A stretch of 64,000 bases of DNA from an uncultured Pelagibacteraceae bacterium (GTDB lineage Bacteria; Pseudomonadota; Alphaproteobacteria; Pelagibacterales; Pelagibacteraceae). Both the position numbers and the translations under genes were made by a program. Location of the stretch: positions 62,001-126,000 of the forward strand of contig CACEDU010000001.1 in assembly GCA_902558435.1 (NCBI GenBank). The letters run 5' to 3'. Shown in pieces: positions 54,810-63,190 of the stretch; the stretch's first letter is position 1; each line of letters begins with the position of its first letter. The notes below the pieces were generated by a model. That model ran no database searches. It saw only the letters and a program-made list of their open reading frames with translations, and had not been told where the DNA came from.

Positions 54810-56180
54810 ATGAAATACGTAAGCACAAGAGATAATTCTAAGGAATATAGTTTTGAACAGGTTTTCATCAAAGGCTTAGCTGATGATGGGGGACTTTATG
54901 TACCTACAACTTTAAAAAAATTTAGTTTAGATGAATTATCAAAGCTTAAAAAACTTAATTATAATGATTTATCCACTGAGATAATACATTTATTTTCATC
55001 TGATTTTATATCTAAAGAGGATCTTTCTGAGTTGATTAATAAATCTTATTCAACTTTTAGAGAAAAAGAAGTTATTAAAATTTCAAATCTTGATAGTCTA
55101 AAATTATTAGAACTTTTTCATGGACCAACACTAGCTTTCAAAGATGTTGCTATGCAGTTTATTGGTAATCTATACGAATATTATTTAAGGAAAAATGACA
55201 AGAAAATTAATATTGTTGTGGCTACATCAGGTGATACAGGGGCAGCTGCTATTGATGCAATTAGAGGTAAATCAAATTTAAATATTTTCGTTTTACATCC
55301 TAATAATAGAATTTCACCAGTTCAAAGAAAATTAATGACAACAGTTGAAAATGAAAATGTTTTCAATATCGCAATTGACGGAAATTTTGATGACTGTCAA
55401 AATATTGTTAAACAACTGTTTTCAGATTTAGATTTTTCTAAATCAATAAATATGTCAGGGGTAAATTCTATTAATTGGGCAAGAATAATTGCACAAGCAG
55501 TTTATTATTTTTATACTTATTTTAAAATTGGTGGCGATAAACCAATTTCGTTCTCTGTGCCAACAGGAAACTTTGGAGATGTTTTTGCTGGTTATCTCGC
55601 AAAACAAATGGGATTGCCCATAGACAAACTTATTGTTGCAACTAATGAGAATGATATTTTGCATCGAGCAATTTCTAAAGGTGATTATATTTCAAAAAAA
55701 GTTAAAGAAACACTTTCCCCAAGTATGGATATTCAATTAGCAAGTAATTTTGAAAGATTAATTTATTATGTGAATAATTCCAATTCTAACATTACATCAG
55801 ATATAATGAAAAAAGTTAAGAATAATGAATATAAAATAGAAAAATCAAACTTAGACTTTATCCAAAAAGATTTTATTTCAGAAAGTTGTGATGAAAATGA
55901 AACTTTAAAAATTATAAAACAACATTTTGACAAAAGTAGTGTCATATTAGATCCACATACTGCAGTTGGAGTAGGGGCTGCAAATAAGCTAAATTTTAGT
56001 GATTGTGTAGTTTTATCTACTGCTCATCCATGCAAATTTCCAGCTGCTACAGATAAGGCTATAAATAAACGTGAAGAACTACCTAAAGAGCTACAATATG
56101 TTCATAGTAAAGAGGAAAATTTTCAACTATTAAAAAATGATAAAGAGGCAGTAAAAAATTTCGTTAAAAGTAAATTATGA
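54810..56180 (+). CDS. thrC: Threonine synthase
   Basis: A 456-residue PLP enzyme that converts O-phosphohomoserine to threonine. It begins MKYVSTRDNSKEYSFEQ, and the PLP lysine is Lys111 in GPTLAFKDVA. ATSGDTGAAA near 142-151 is the cofactor-phosphate/substrate site. Length is that of the longer class. It overlaps the peroxiredoxin gene by 4 bases. The partner homoserine kinase is at 62225. Confidence 0.95.
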   Translation: MKYVSTRDNSKEYSFEQVFIKGLADDGGLYVPTTLKKFSLDELSKLKKLNYNDLSTEIIHLFSSDFISKEDLSELINKSYSTFREKEVIKISNLDSLKLLELFHGPTLAFKDVAMQFIGNLYEYYLRKNDKKINIVVATSGDTGAAAIDAIRGKSNLNIFVLHPNNRISPVQRKLMTTVENENVFNIAIDGNFDDCQNIVKQLFSDLDFSKSINMSGVNSINWARIIAQAVYYFYTYFKIGGDKPISFSVPTGNFGDVFAGYLAKQMGLPIDKLIVATNENDILHRAISKGDYISKKVKETLSPSMDIQLASNFERLIYYVNNSNSNITSDIMKKVKNNEYKIEKSNLDFIQKDFISESCDENETLKIIKQHFDKSSVILDPHTAVGVGAANKLNFSDCVVLSTAHPCKFPAATDKAINKREELPKELQYVHSKEENFQLLKNDKEAVKNFVKSKL

Positions 56181-56662
56181 AGCTAAAAGTTAATGATCAA
56201 ATACCTGATGCTAAAATCTTTAATTTAGTTGATGGTGAGCCAAAGGAGCAAAATATATCTGAGGTATTAGGTTCAAAAAAAATAATATTATTTGGCTTAC
56301 CTGGTGCATTTACAGCTACATGCTCTAAATTGCATCTACCAGGTTATGTCAAAAATACTCAAAAAATCATAGAAAAAGGTATTAATAAAATATTTTGCAT
56401 AGCAGTTAACGATCCATATGTAATGAATGCTTGGGGTCTTGCAAACAATATTGGAGAAAATATAGTCATGTTAGCTGATCCTTATTTGTCATTTACCAAG
56501 CTAATAGGTGCTGAAGTTGATAGAAATTCAAAAGGCATGGGAGTGAGATCAAGCCGTTATGCAATGATTATAAAAAATCTACAAGCCCAAAATATTCAAG
56601 AAGAAGAAGAAACTAAAAATTGCGGAATATCCTCAGCAGAGGGAATTTTAGACATAATTTAG
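56177..56662 (+). CDS. Peroxiredoxin, Prx5/AhpE class
   Basis: A 161-residue thiol peroxidase. The active site is GLPGAFTATCSKLHLPGY with peroxidatic Cys49; a second Cys near 152 (TKNCGISS) could be a resolving residue. The RSSRYAMII segment fits Prx5-type enzymes that reduce hydrogen peroxide and alkyl peroxides. It overlaps thrC by 4 bases. Confidence 0.92.
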   Translation: MKLKVNDQIPDAKIFNLVDGEPKEQNISEVLGSKKIILFGLPGAFTATCSKLHLPGYVKNTQKIIEKGINKIFCIAVNDPYVMNAWGLANNIGENIVMLADPYLSFTKLIGAEVDRNSKGMGVRSSRYAMIIKNLQAQNIQEEEETKNCGISSAEGILDII

Positions 56663-56705
56663 ATATGAAATTATGCTATTTTAAAATTATCTTATTTATT
56701 TTTGA

Positions 56706-58145
56706 ATGAAATTTTTATTAAAAATATTTTCACCAAGTATTTTAATGATATCATTATTATTTTTGACTTATACATTTTATAAATCAGAAATTTATTATGA
56801 TGGGGGTCAAAGAAATTATTACAATTCTTACTATTACATATTACTAACATTAATTTTTTTTTCTGTCATTACATTTTTCATAAATCAAAATATTAAAGAA
56901 TATTTAATTATAATTAGTATCAGTTTAGTGATTTCATTATATTTATTTGAAGCATATTTAATTGTAAAAAAGCAATCTTCACTAGATCGACAATCATCAC
57001 AAAAAAAATCGCCACAACAACTTCTAGAATCAATAAACCAAAACACAAAGGAGCAACTTTATAAAAAAAGAACTGGAAAAAAATGGGATAGAAGAACTAG
57101 GTTGAAAATTTATGAAGACTTAAAAATGATCGATAATGAAATTGTAGTAAATGTTCCTCCAAGTATTCATTATAAAAATAAAAATCATATTTTTTTTCCT
57201 TTATCAGGCATCTCAAATTCACCGACAATTTTTTGTAATGAAAATGGATATTATTCAATGTATCAAAGTGATAGATATGGATTTAATAACCCAGATGATG
57301 AATGGGATAAGAAAGAAATAGAGTATTTTTTAGTCGGAGACTCTTCTGTTAACGGTGCTTGTGTAAATAGACCGAATGATATTAGTTCCATTTTAAGAAC
57401 TTTATCAAGCAAAACAGTTTTAAATATAAGCTATAGTGGAAATGGACCTTTAATTCAATTTGCAGCGTTAAGAGAATACTTTAATCCAAATATCAAAAAA
57501 GTATTATGGTTTTATTATGAGGGTAGTGATTTAAGAGATTTAATTAGCGAAACAAAAAATATTGTTCTAATTAATTATTTAAATGATTTAAATTTTACAC
57601 AAAATCTAAAATTTAGACAAAATGATGTTGATGATTTTATAGTTAATATTATAGAAGACGAAGTTATAAAACAAAAACAACAGTCAAAAATCATTTTAGA
57701 AGAAAAGAAAGAAACTAAATCTATCAAAGTTAAATTAATAAAATTTTTAAAAATAGAAAATATTAGAATTTTAACTCTACCATTACCAAATTATGAAAAA
57801 CCATGGGATTATGATGATCCTTTAACACCACCAGAGTTTAAAAAAATACTTCACTTAACAAAAGATTTAGTAGAAAAAAATAATTCGAAACTATACTTTA
57901 TATATTTGCCTCAATATCAGCGTTATATAAATAAAAAATATGACAATACAAATTATAATTTTGTAAAAAATATTGTAAATGAACTAAACATTCCTTTTAT
58001 TGATTTACATAAAAAAGTTTTTGAAAAAGAGAAAAATCCCTTTAAATATTTTCCATTTGAAATGCCAGGTCATTATAATATTGAAGGTTATAAAAAAATT
58101 ACTGAGACAATATTTTATTCTATGAATAAAGAGAATAAAAATTAA
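56706..58145 (+). CDS. SGNH-hydrolase-like membrane protein
   Basis: A 479-residue protein with three N-terminal membrane helices (about 8-25, 42-59, 67-87) and a large periplasmic-type domain. The GDSS motif at 211-214 (LVGDSSVNGACV) is an SGNH/GDSL block I nucleophile, and GHYNIEGY at 455-462 gives the block V histidine (His456), so the catalytic pair is present. Likely an acyl- or carbamoyl-group esterase/transferase acting on a surface glycan. It heads a cassette with SxtJ-, SxtK- and carbamoyltransferase-like genes; the two following genes start 10 bases and 0 bases after the previous stop. Confidence 0.75.
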   Translation: MKFLLKIFSPSILMISLLFLTYTFYKSEIYYDGGQRNYYNSYYYILLTLIFFSVITFFINQNIKEYLIIISISLVISLYLFEAYLIVKKQSSLDRQSSQKKSPQQLLESINQNTKEQLYKKRTGKKWDRRTRLKIYEDLKMIDNEIVVNVPPSIHYKNKNHIFFPLSGISNSPTIFCNENGYYSMYQSDRYGFNNPDDEWDKKEIEYFLVGDSSVNGACVNRPNDISSILRTLSSKTVLNISYSGNGPLIQFAALREYFNPNIKKVLWFYYEGSDLRDLISETKNIVLINYLNDLNFTQNLKFRQNDVDDFIVNIIEDEVIKQKQQSKIILEEKKETKSIKVKLIKFLKIENIRILTLPLPNYEKPWDYDDPLTPPEFKKILHLTKDLVEKNNSKLYFIYLPQYQRYINKKYDNTNYNFVKNIVNELNIPFIDLHKKVFEKEKNPFKYFPFEMPGHYNIEGYKKITETIFYSMNKENKN

Positions 58146-58154
58146 TAAAATTAC

Positions 58155-58547
58155 ATGTCTAACTTTGAAAATAATAAAGCATTTTCTAATAAGAGTTTTG
58201 GAATAGTTTTTTTTATTGTATTTTTCTTATTAGCTTTTTACCCACTAACTTTTGGTGGGGAGTTAAAAATATGGTCATTATTTATTTCTTTAATTTTTCT
58301 GGTTTTAGGTTTATTTAATTCTAAAATTTTAAACCCATTAAGCAAACTTTGGTTTAAGTTTGGCATATTTCTCGCAAAAATAATATCACCAATAATATTG
58401 GGGATAATATTTTTTTTAATGGTAACACCGATAGGTTTAATAATGAGAGCGTTCAAAAAAGACGTTTTAAATTTAAAATATAATGATAATAAAACTTATT
58501 GGATTAAAAAAACTGATCCAAAAAGTAAAATGAAGAATCAATTTTAA
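58155..58547 (+). CDS. SxtJ family membrane protein
   Basis: A 130-residue protein with helices at about 16-29, 37-52 and 70-96. The FKKDVLNLKYNDNKTYWIKK end is typical of SxtJ (the 'xFKxD-x-L-x-x-x-x-x-YW' tail), a protein of unknown function first seen in saxitoxin clusters and common beside carbamoyltransferases. Here it lies between the SGNH protein and the SxtK/DUF5989 gene. Role in carbamoyl transfer or glycan export is unproven. Confidence 0.75.
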   Translation: MSNFENNKAFSNKSFGIVFFIVFFLLAFYPLTFGGELKIWSLFISLIFLVLGLFNSKILNPLSKLWFKFGIFLAKIISPIILGIIFFLMVTPIGLIMRAFKKDVLNLKYNDNKTYWIKKTDPKSKMKNQF

Positions 58548-58697
58548 ATGAGTTTTATAAAAGAATTTTGGGAATTTATGAAAGTCAGAAAAAAATATTG
58601 GCTTTTACCAATTATTGTAGTTCTTGCTTTATTTGGAGGATTAATAGTTTTAACTAGTGGTACAGCTGTAGCTCCATTTATTTATACAATATTTTAA
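58548..58697 (+). CDS. DUF5989/SxtK-like small membrane protein (49 aa)
   Basis: A 49-residue frame from ATG 58548, the base after the SxtJ stop. It begins MSFIKEFWEFMKVRKKYWLL, then a single membrane helix (about 20-36) with a VLTSGTAVAPFIYT tail. The WxFMxxRKKYWLLP-type layout and the tail match DUF5989/SxtK, which occurs next to sxtI/sxtJ-type genes. It is followed one base later by the broken carbamoyltransferase frame. Length and context support it, although it is very short. Confidence 0.82.
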   Translation: MSFIKEFWEFMKVRKKYWLLPIIVVLALFGGLIVLTSGTAVAPFIYTIF

Positions 58698-58698
58698 G

Positions 58699-60534
58699 AT
58701 GAGCTCAATATTAGGTATTTCTGCATTTTATCATGATAGTGCGGCCTCTATTTTAAAAGATGGTGAAATTATTGCAGCAGCTCAAGAGGAAAGATTTACA
58801 AGAAAAAAACATGATCGAGACTAACCAAAAAACGCGATAAATTTTGTATTAGAATACAGCAATTTAAAACTAAGTGAAGTTGATCAAATAGTTTTTTTTG
58901 AAAAACCCTTTTTAAAATTTGAAAGATTATTAGAGACATACGTCGCTTTTGCACCTAAAGGTTTTGCATCATTTGCGAAATCTATGCCTTTATGGATTAA
59001 AGAAAAACTTTTTCAAAAAAACTTTCTTTTCAATAAACTTAAAGAACATGATGAAAATTATAAATCAGATGAAAATATTTTTTTTTCAGACCATCATTTG
59101 AGCCATGCCTCTAGTGCTTTTTTTCCATCTCCATTTGAAGAAGCTGTTATATTAACGGCTGATGGTGTTGGTGAGTGGGCGACAACCACAGTTGCTGTTG
59201 GCAAAGGAAATCATTTAGAAGTTAAAAAAGAAATTCACTTTCCACACTCTTTAGGTCTCCTTTATTCGGCATTTACATATTACTCGGGATTTAAAGTTAA
59301 TAGTGGTGAATACAAACTTATGGGTTTAGCCCCATATGGGACTCCAATCTTTGTAGATAAAATTAAAAAACTTATAGATATTAAAGATGATGGTTCTTTT
59401 AGATTAAATCAAAAATATTTTAATTATGCAACAGGTTTAACAATGACAAATGATAAATTTCACAATTTATTTGATCATGAACCTCGTAACCCTAGAAAGG
59501 AAAAAATAACACAATTCTATATGGATATCGCTGCTTCTATACAAAAAGTAACAGAAGAAATAATGATAAAATTGGTCAAAGGAATTCGTAATGAATTTGA
59601 TATTAAAAATTTATGTTTAGCAGGTGGTGTAGCTTTAAATTGTGTAGCGAATGGTAAAATTCTTAAAGAAAAAATTTTTGACAATGTTTGGATTCAACCT
59701 GCTGCTGGAGATGCTGGAGGTTCTCTAGGAGCAGCATTAGCACTCTGGCACATAGAGCAAGGTAATAAGAGATTTACAAATCAAGATGATAAAATGAAAG
59801 GCTCATATTTAGGTAGTGAGTTTGATCAAGAACAAATTGAAAATGAGCTAAATTCTTTAGGAGCTAACTTTGAAACTTTCAGCTATGAAAATTTAATAAA
59901 TAAAACTGCAGAATTTTTATCTAACGAAAAAGTAATTGGATGGTTTCAAGGTAGAATGGAATTTGGTCCGAGAGCATTAGGAGGAAGATCTATTTTAGGA
60001 GATCCTAGATCTGAAAAAATGCAAAAAAATCTTAACCTTAAAGTAAAATATAGAGAAAGCTTTAGACCATTTGCACCATCTATTTTAAGAGAGGATTTAT
60101 CAAATTGGTTTGATCTTGATGTGGATAGTCCATATATGCTTTTAGTTTCAGATATAAGTTCAGATAAGAAAATAGAAATGACTGAAAAACAAAAAAAACT
60201 TTTTGGAATTGACAAATTAAATATCAAAAGATCAGAAATCCCAGCAGTTACGCATGTAGACTATTCTGCAAGAATTCAAACAGTTACAAAAAGTACTAAT
60301 AAAAGTTTCTATGATTTAATTTATAAATTCAAAGAAAAAACAGGTTGTCCAATGATTGTCAATACCTCTTTCAATGTAAGAGGAGAACCAATTGTAAATT
60401 CTCCTACTGACGCTCTAAAGTGTTTTATGGGTACTGAGATAGATTACTTGGTAATTGGTAACTGCATATTAGATAAATCTAAACAAAATCCTAACATCAA
60501 TAAAAAATATGAATACGAATTTGAATCAGATTAA
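58699..60534 (+). pseudogene. Carbamoyltransferase (NodU/SxtI/TobZ-like) with an in-frame stop
   Basis: Reading from ATG 58699 gives a 611-residue protein if the single in-frame TAA at 58822-58824 (codon 42) is passed. The N-terminal part has the family start GISAFYHDSAASIL and EERFTRKKHD; after the stop the frame continues PKNAINFVLEY without shift. The metal-binding DHHLSHASSAFFPS segment and the C-terminal YrdC-like signature GPRALGGRSILGDPR are intact. Enzymes of this family move a carbamoyl group from carbamoyl phosphate to a sugar or other hydroxyl. A restart at ATG 58984 would lose the first 95 residues. Either a recent pseudogene, a sequencing error, or a truncated form. Confidence 0.85.
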
Positions 60535-60839
60535 ATAAATTATTTAATAAAAAAGTTTTTTGGATTTATGCTGTAGAAATATTATTAGGTTTAATCTCCC
60601 TAAAAATTCTTCTAATGATGTAATAAACGAAAGAACCAATAATCCCTTACATACTACGTTAAGAATTTAAAACTTTAGTTTTTTCAAGGGGTGTTATGTT
60701 ACTCATCTGAAACAGGAAAATTAGCATATTAAGACAGTAAATATAATTTTTTCGTTGAAATATTCATTATGTATTTCATCTATTTTGTAGTCTCTTTGAC
60801 TTCGTTTATTTCGTTGAGACAATATAATATCGAGATGAA
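60535..60839. other. Gene-free gap of 305 bases
   Basis: I see no supported gene, RNA or clear terminator. A weak inverted repeat (GTCTC at 60790-60794, GAGAC at 60816-60820) is present near the methyltransferase 3' end. The stretch has many stop codons in all frames and could be decayed DNA; the gap is unusually long for this window. Confidence 0.5.
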
Positions 60840-61769
60840 TTAAGATTTTTTGCCAATCATCACAAAAAAACCACCCTCATATATTTGGCTACGATCAAAC
60901 ATTAAAGATATTTCTTTTAAAAATAATTTATTCTTATTTGGTATAGGCTTTTTATCAAATATTTTATCATTGAAATTAAAATTAAAAGGAATTGAGTTTA
61001 TAAATTCTATATGATTTTTTTTAAACCATTTTATTACTTCTGAGAACGAATGTTTGGACTCGTGAGGATTATAGTACTGGTCTTTGAACCAAGCATACAG
61101 TTTTTTTTCTGAAACAGTATCTGAAAATCTTTTATCTATAAATTTCAATTTTTCACCAAATATTTTAATAAAAAATTGTTTAATGTTTTGAACTATTCTT
61201 CCATATTTGTGATATAGCCCGATTATAATTATTCCTCCAGGTTTTAATTTTTCTGATAATTTATTGAAAGCAAGTTCAGGATTATAAGTGTGATGGAGAA
61301 CACCATTAGAAATAATAATATCAAAGTAATTGTTTGGAAAACATAAATTAAAAATATTCATCCGATAAAATTGAACATTTTTTATTTCATTTTTATCTAT
61401 AAATTGTTTTCCTTCAATAAGACTACCTTTAGACAAATCTATAGAATGAATTCTTCTATTATATCGACTTAAAGCAATTGAAAGTTGCCCAGTTCCACAT
61501 CCTGCTTCTAAGATTTCAGAATGATATGGGATTTCATTATCTATTTTACTTACAAATATTGAATTAAGTGATTTACCTAGGAGAGTTCCAAAATCTTCAA
61601 TGTCATCAAAATTTGGAAATTTAACATTATCATAAAATTCTGATTGTTTTAATGTTAGGGGATTTTGGTCATCAAAATATAAATCAGGGATTCCAGAAAA
61701 AAAATTTATTTCGTTAGTATTCAACTTATTTGAAGATATAGGATTGATTAAATTATTTGTATTTATCAT
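60840..61769 (-). CDS. SAM-dependent methyltransferase, class I
   Basis: A 309-residue protein. The SAM motif is EAGCGTGQLSIALS (near 89-102), with IDLSKG as motif II and IISNGVLHHTYNPE near 153-166, as in UbiE/sugar methyltransferases. An ~80-residue N-terminal extension (FSGIPDLYFDDQNPLTLKQSEFYD) and C-terminal part resemble methyltransferases found in surface polysaccharide loci. Substrate unknown. It is near the carbamoyltransferase cassette but on the other strand. Confidence 0.82.
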   Translation of the reverse strand: MINTNNLINPISSNKLNTNEINFFSGIPDLYFDDQNPLTLKQSEFYDNVKFPNFDDIEDFGTLLGKSLNSIFVSKIDNEIPYHSEILEAGCGTGQLSIALSRYNRRIHSIDLSKGSLIEGKQFIDKNEIKNVQFYRMNIFNLCFPNNYFDIIISNGVLHHTYNPELAFNKLSEKLKPGGIIIIGLYHKYGRIVQNIKQFFIKIFGEKLKFIDKRFSDTVSEKKLYAWFKDQYYNPHESKHSFSEVIKWFKKNHIEFINSIPFNFNFNDKIFDKKPIPNKNKLFLKEISLMFDRSQIYEGGFFVMIGKKS

Positions 61770-61802
61770 ACTTAAATATATCTCTTTTGCCAGGTGCCTC
61801 TG

Positions 61803-62225
61803 CTAAGAGCAAGCAGCTTCTCTAGCAATTAAGTCAACTTCATTATTTAAAATATCATTCGAGTGACCTTTTACCCATTTCCATTTAATTTCATAATCAT
61901 TTGTTAAATTATCTAATTCAGTCCAGAATTCTTTATTTTTAACTGGTTGTTTATTAGCTGTTTTCCAACCATTTTTTTTCCAATTATGTATCCACTCAGT
62001 AATTCCGGATTTTACATATTTAGAGTCTGTGAAAATCTGAACACTGCTTCCTTTAGGAATTTTTTTAAGAGCTTTTATTGTAGCAAGCAACTCCATTTGA
62101 TTATTTGTGGTATTTTTTTTACTTCCCCTTATCTGAATTTTTTTTTCATCATCTATAATAATAGCAGCCCACCCACCATTTCCTGGATTACCCAAACACG
62201 ATCCATCAGTATAGATTTTTATCAT
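61803..62225 (-). CDS. rnhA: Ribonuclease HI
   Basis: A 140-residue RNase H that degrades RNA in RNA-DNA hybrids. The catalytic acidic residues are in IYTDGSCLGNPG (Asp7), NQMELLATIKAL (Glu45), FTDSKYV (Asp67) and a C-terminal EVDLIAREAA. The conserved KKNGWKTANKQPVKN basic loop is present. It follows thrB with a one-base overlap. Confidence 0.95.
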   Translation of the reverse strand: MIKIYTDGSCLGNPGNGGWAAIIIDDEKKIQIRGSKKNTTNNQMELLATIKALKKIPKGSSVQIFTDSKYVKSGITEWIHNWKKNGWKTANKQPVKNKEFWTELDNLTNDYEIKWKWVKGHSNDILNNEVDLIAREAACS

Positions 62226-63190
62226 TAGCTGTAATCCTTAAATGAATTTAATTTTCTGTGAAAATTTAATTTATCTAAATATTCTTTTGGGTCTTTAATT
62301 TTAATTAGTGCTTTTTTTGGAGTATTTAAATAGTCATAAGATCTTGTAAGAAGATATCTCAAAGCCGAACCTCTGCACAAAGTATTGAAATTACTCTTTT
62401 CTTTGTAATTCAATTTTCGGACAGATTGGTAACCTTTTAATAATTGAGAAGATTTACTTTTATCTAAAACAAAAATTTTATTTCTTTTTTTAAAACATAA
62501 TGCATTTACACATGTAGCTAATTCATAAGCTAAAAAATCATTTGCAGAAAAGTAAAAATCAATAAAACCGTAATATTTTTTCTTGTAGAAAAAAATATTA
62601 TCAATAAATAAATCGCTGTGAATTATTCCATTGGGCAAACTTTTTGGCCATTTTTTTTTGATATCGACTAAGTCAGTTCGCATAGTATCAATTAAATTAC
62701 TCGAAAGTTTATTAATTCTTTTATCTATTCTATTTAATAAAGGCCCCCACGAATTCACCGATAATGAATTTTTTCTATATAATCTTAATTTTTTTGCAGC
62801 CAAATGTAACAGAGCTGCATTTTTTCCAACTTGAAAACAATCTTTATCTGTAAGTTGATTTTTGTCTTTTCCCTCTAAAAAACTTACTAAACATGCAGTT
62901 TTATTTTTTATTTTGAATAAATATTTACCTTTTTTATTTTTTATTGGCTCAGGACACTTAATTTTCTTTTTAGATAAACCAAACATCAAGTTCATAAAAA
63001 AAGGCAAATCTCTTTTTTGAACTCTCTTTTCAAAAATGGTTAATATTATTTTTCTCTTATCTGTTTTTATTAAATAGTTTGTGTTCTCAATTCCTTTTTT
63101 AATACCAGAAAATGATTGGATTTTACCTATTATAAAACTTTTTTCTATCAGACTTAAATCACTTCGATTTATCCTTGTATATACAGCCAT
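62225..63190 (-). CDS. thrB: Homoserine kinase (ThrB, APH-like type)
   Basis: A 321-residue kinase of the aminoglycoside phosphotransferase-like fold that phosphorylates homoserine. Catalytic loop NGIIHSDLFIDNIFF has His, Asp and Asn, and YGFIDFYFS supplies the metal-binding Asp. The N-terminus (GIENTNYLIKT) fits this ThrB family, which is standard in alphaproteobacteria. Order ispH-thrB-rnhA is conserved in that class and supports the name. Its product feeds threonine synthase at 54810. Confidence 0.92.
   Translation of the reverse strand: MAVYTRINRSDLSLIEKSFIIGKIQSFSGIKKGIENTNYLIKTDKRKIILTIFEKRVQKRDLPFFMNLMFGLSKKKIKCPEPIKNKKGKYLFKIKNKTACLVSFLEGKDKNQLTDKDCFQVGKNAALLHLAAKKLRLYRKNSLSVNSWGPLLNRIDKRINKLSSNLIDTMRTDLVDIKKKWPKSLPNGIIHSDLFIDNIFFYKKKYYGFIDFYFSANDFLAYELATCVNALCFKKRNKIFVLDKSKSSQLLKGYQSVRKLNYKEKSNFNTLCRGSALRYLLTRSYDYLNTPKKALIKIKDPKEYLDKLNFHRKLNSFKDYS

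Noticed and set aside
58984-60534. Complete carbamoyltransferase starting at ATG 58984
   Set aside because: The same frame continues upstream with clear family sequence to ATG 58699; the 58984 start lacks the conserved N-terminal GISA-x-x-HDSA part and has no ribosome site.
56706-60534. A saxitoxin-like toxin cluster
   Set aside because: Only the carbamoyltransferase, SxtJ and SxtK relatives are present; no polyketide synthase, amidinotransferase or other sxt core genes are in the window.
60790-60820. Terminator for the methyltransferase gene
   Set aside because: The 5-base stem with a 21-base loop and no T run is too weak, and it lies downstream of the gene only by chance spacing.
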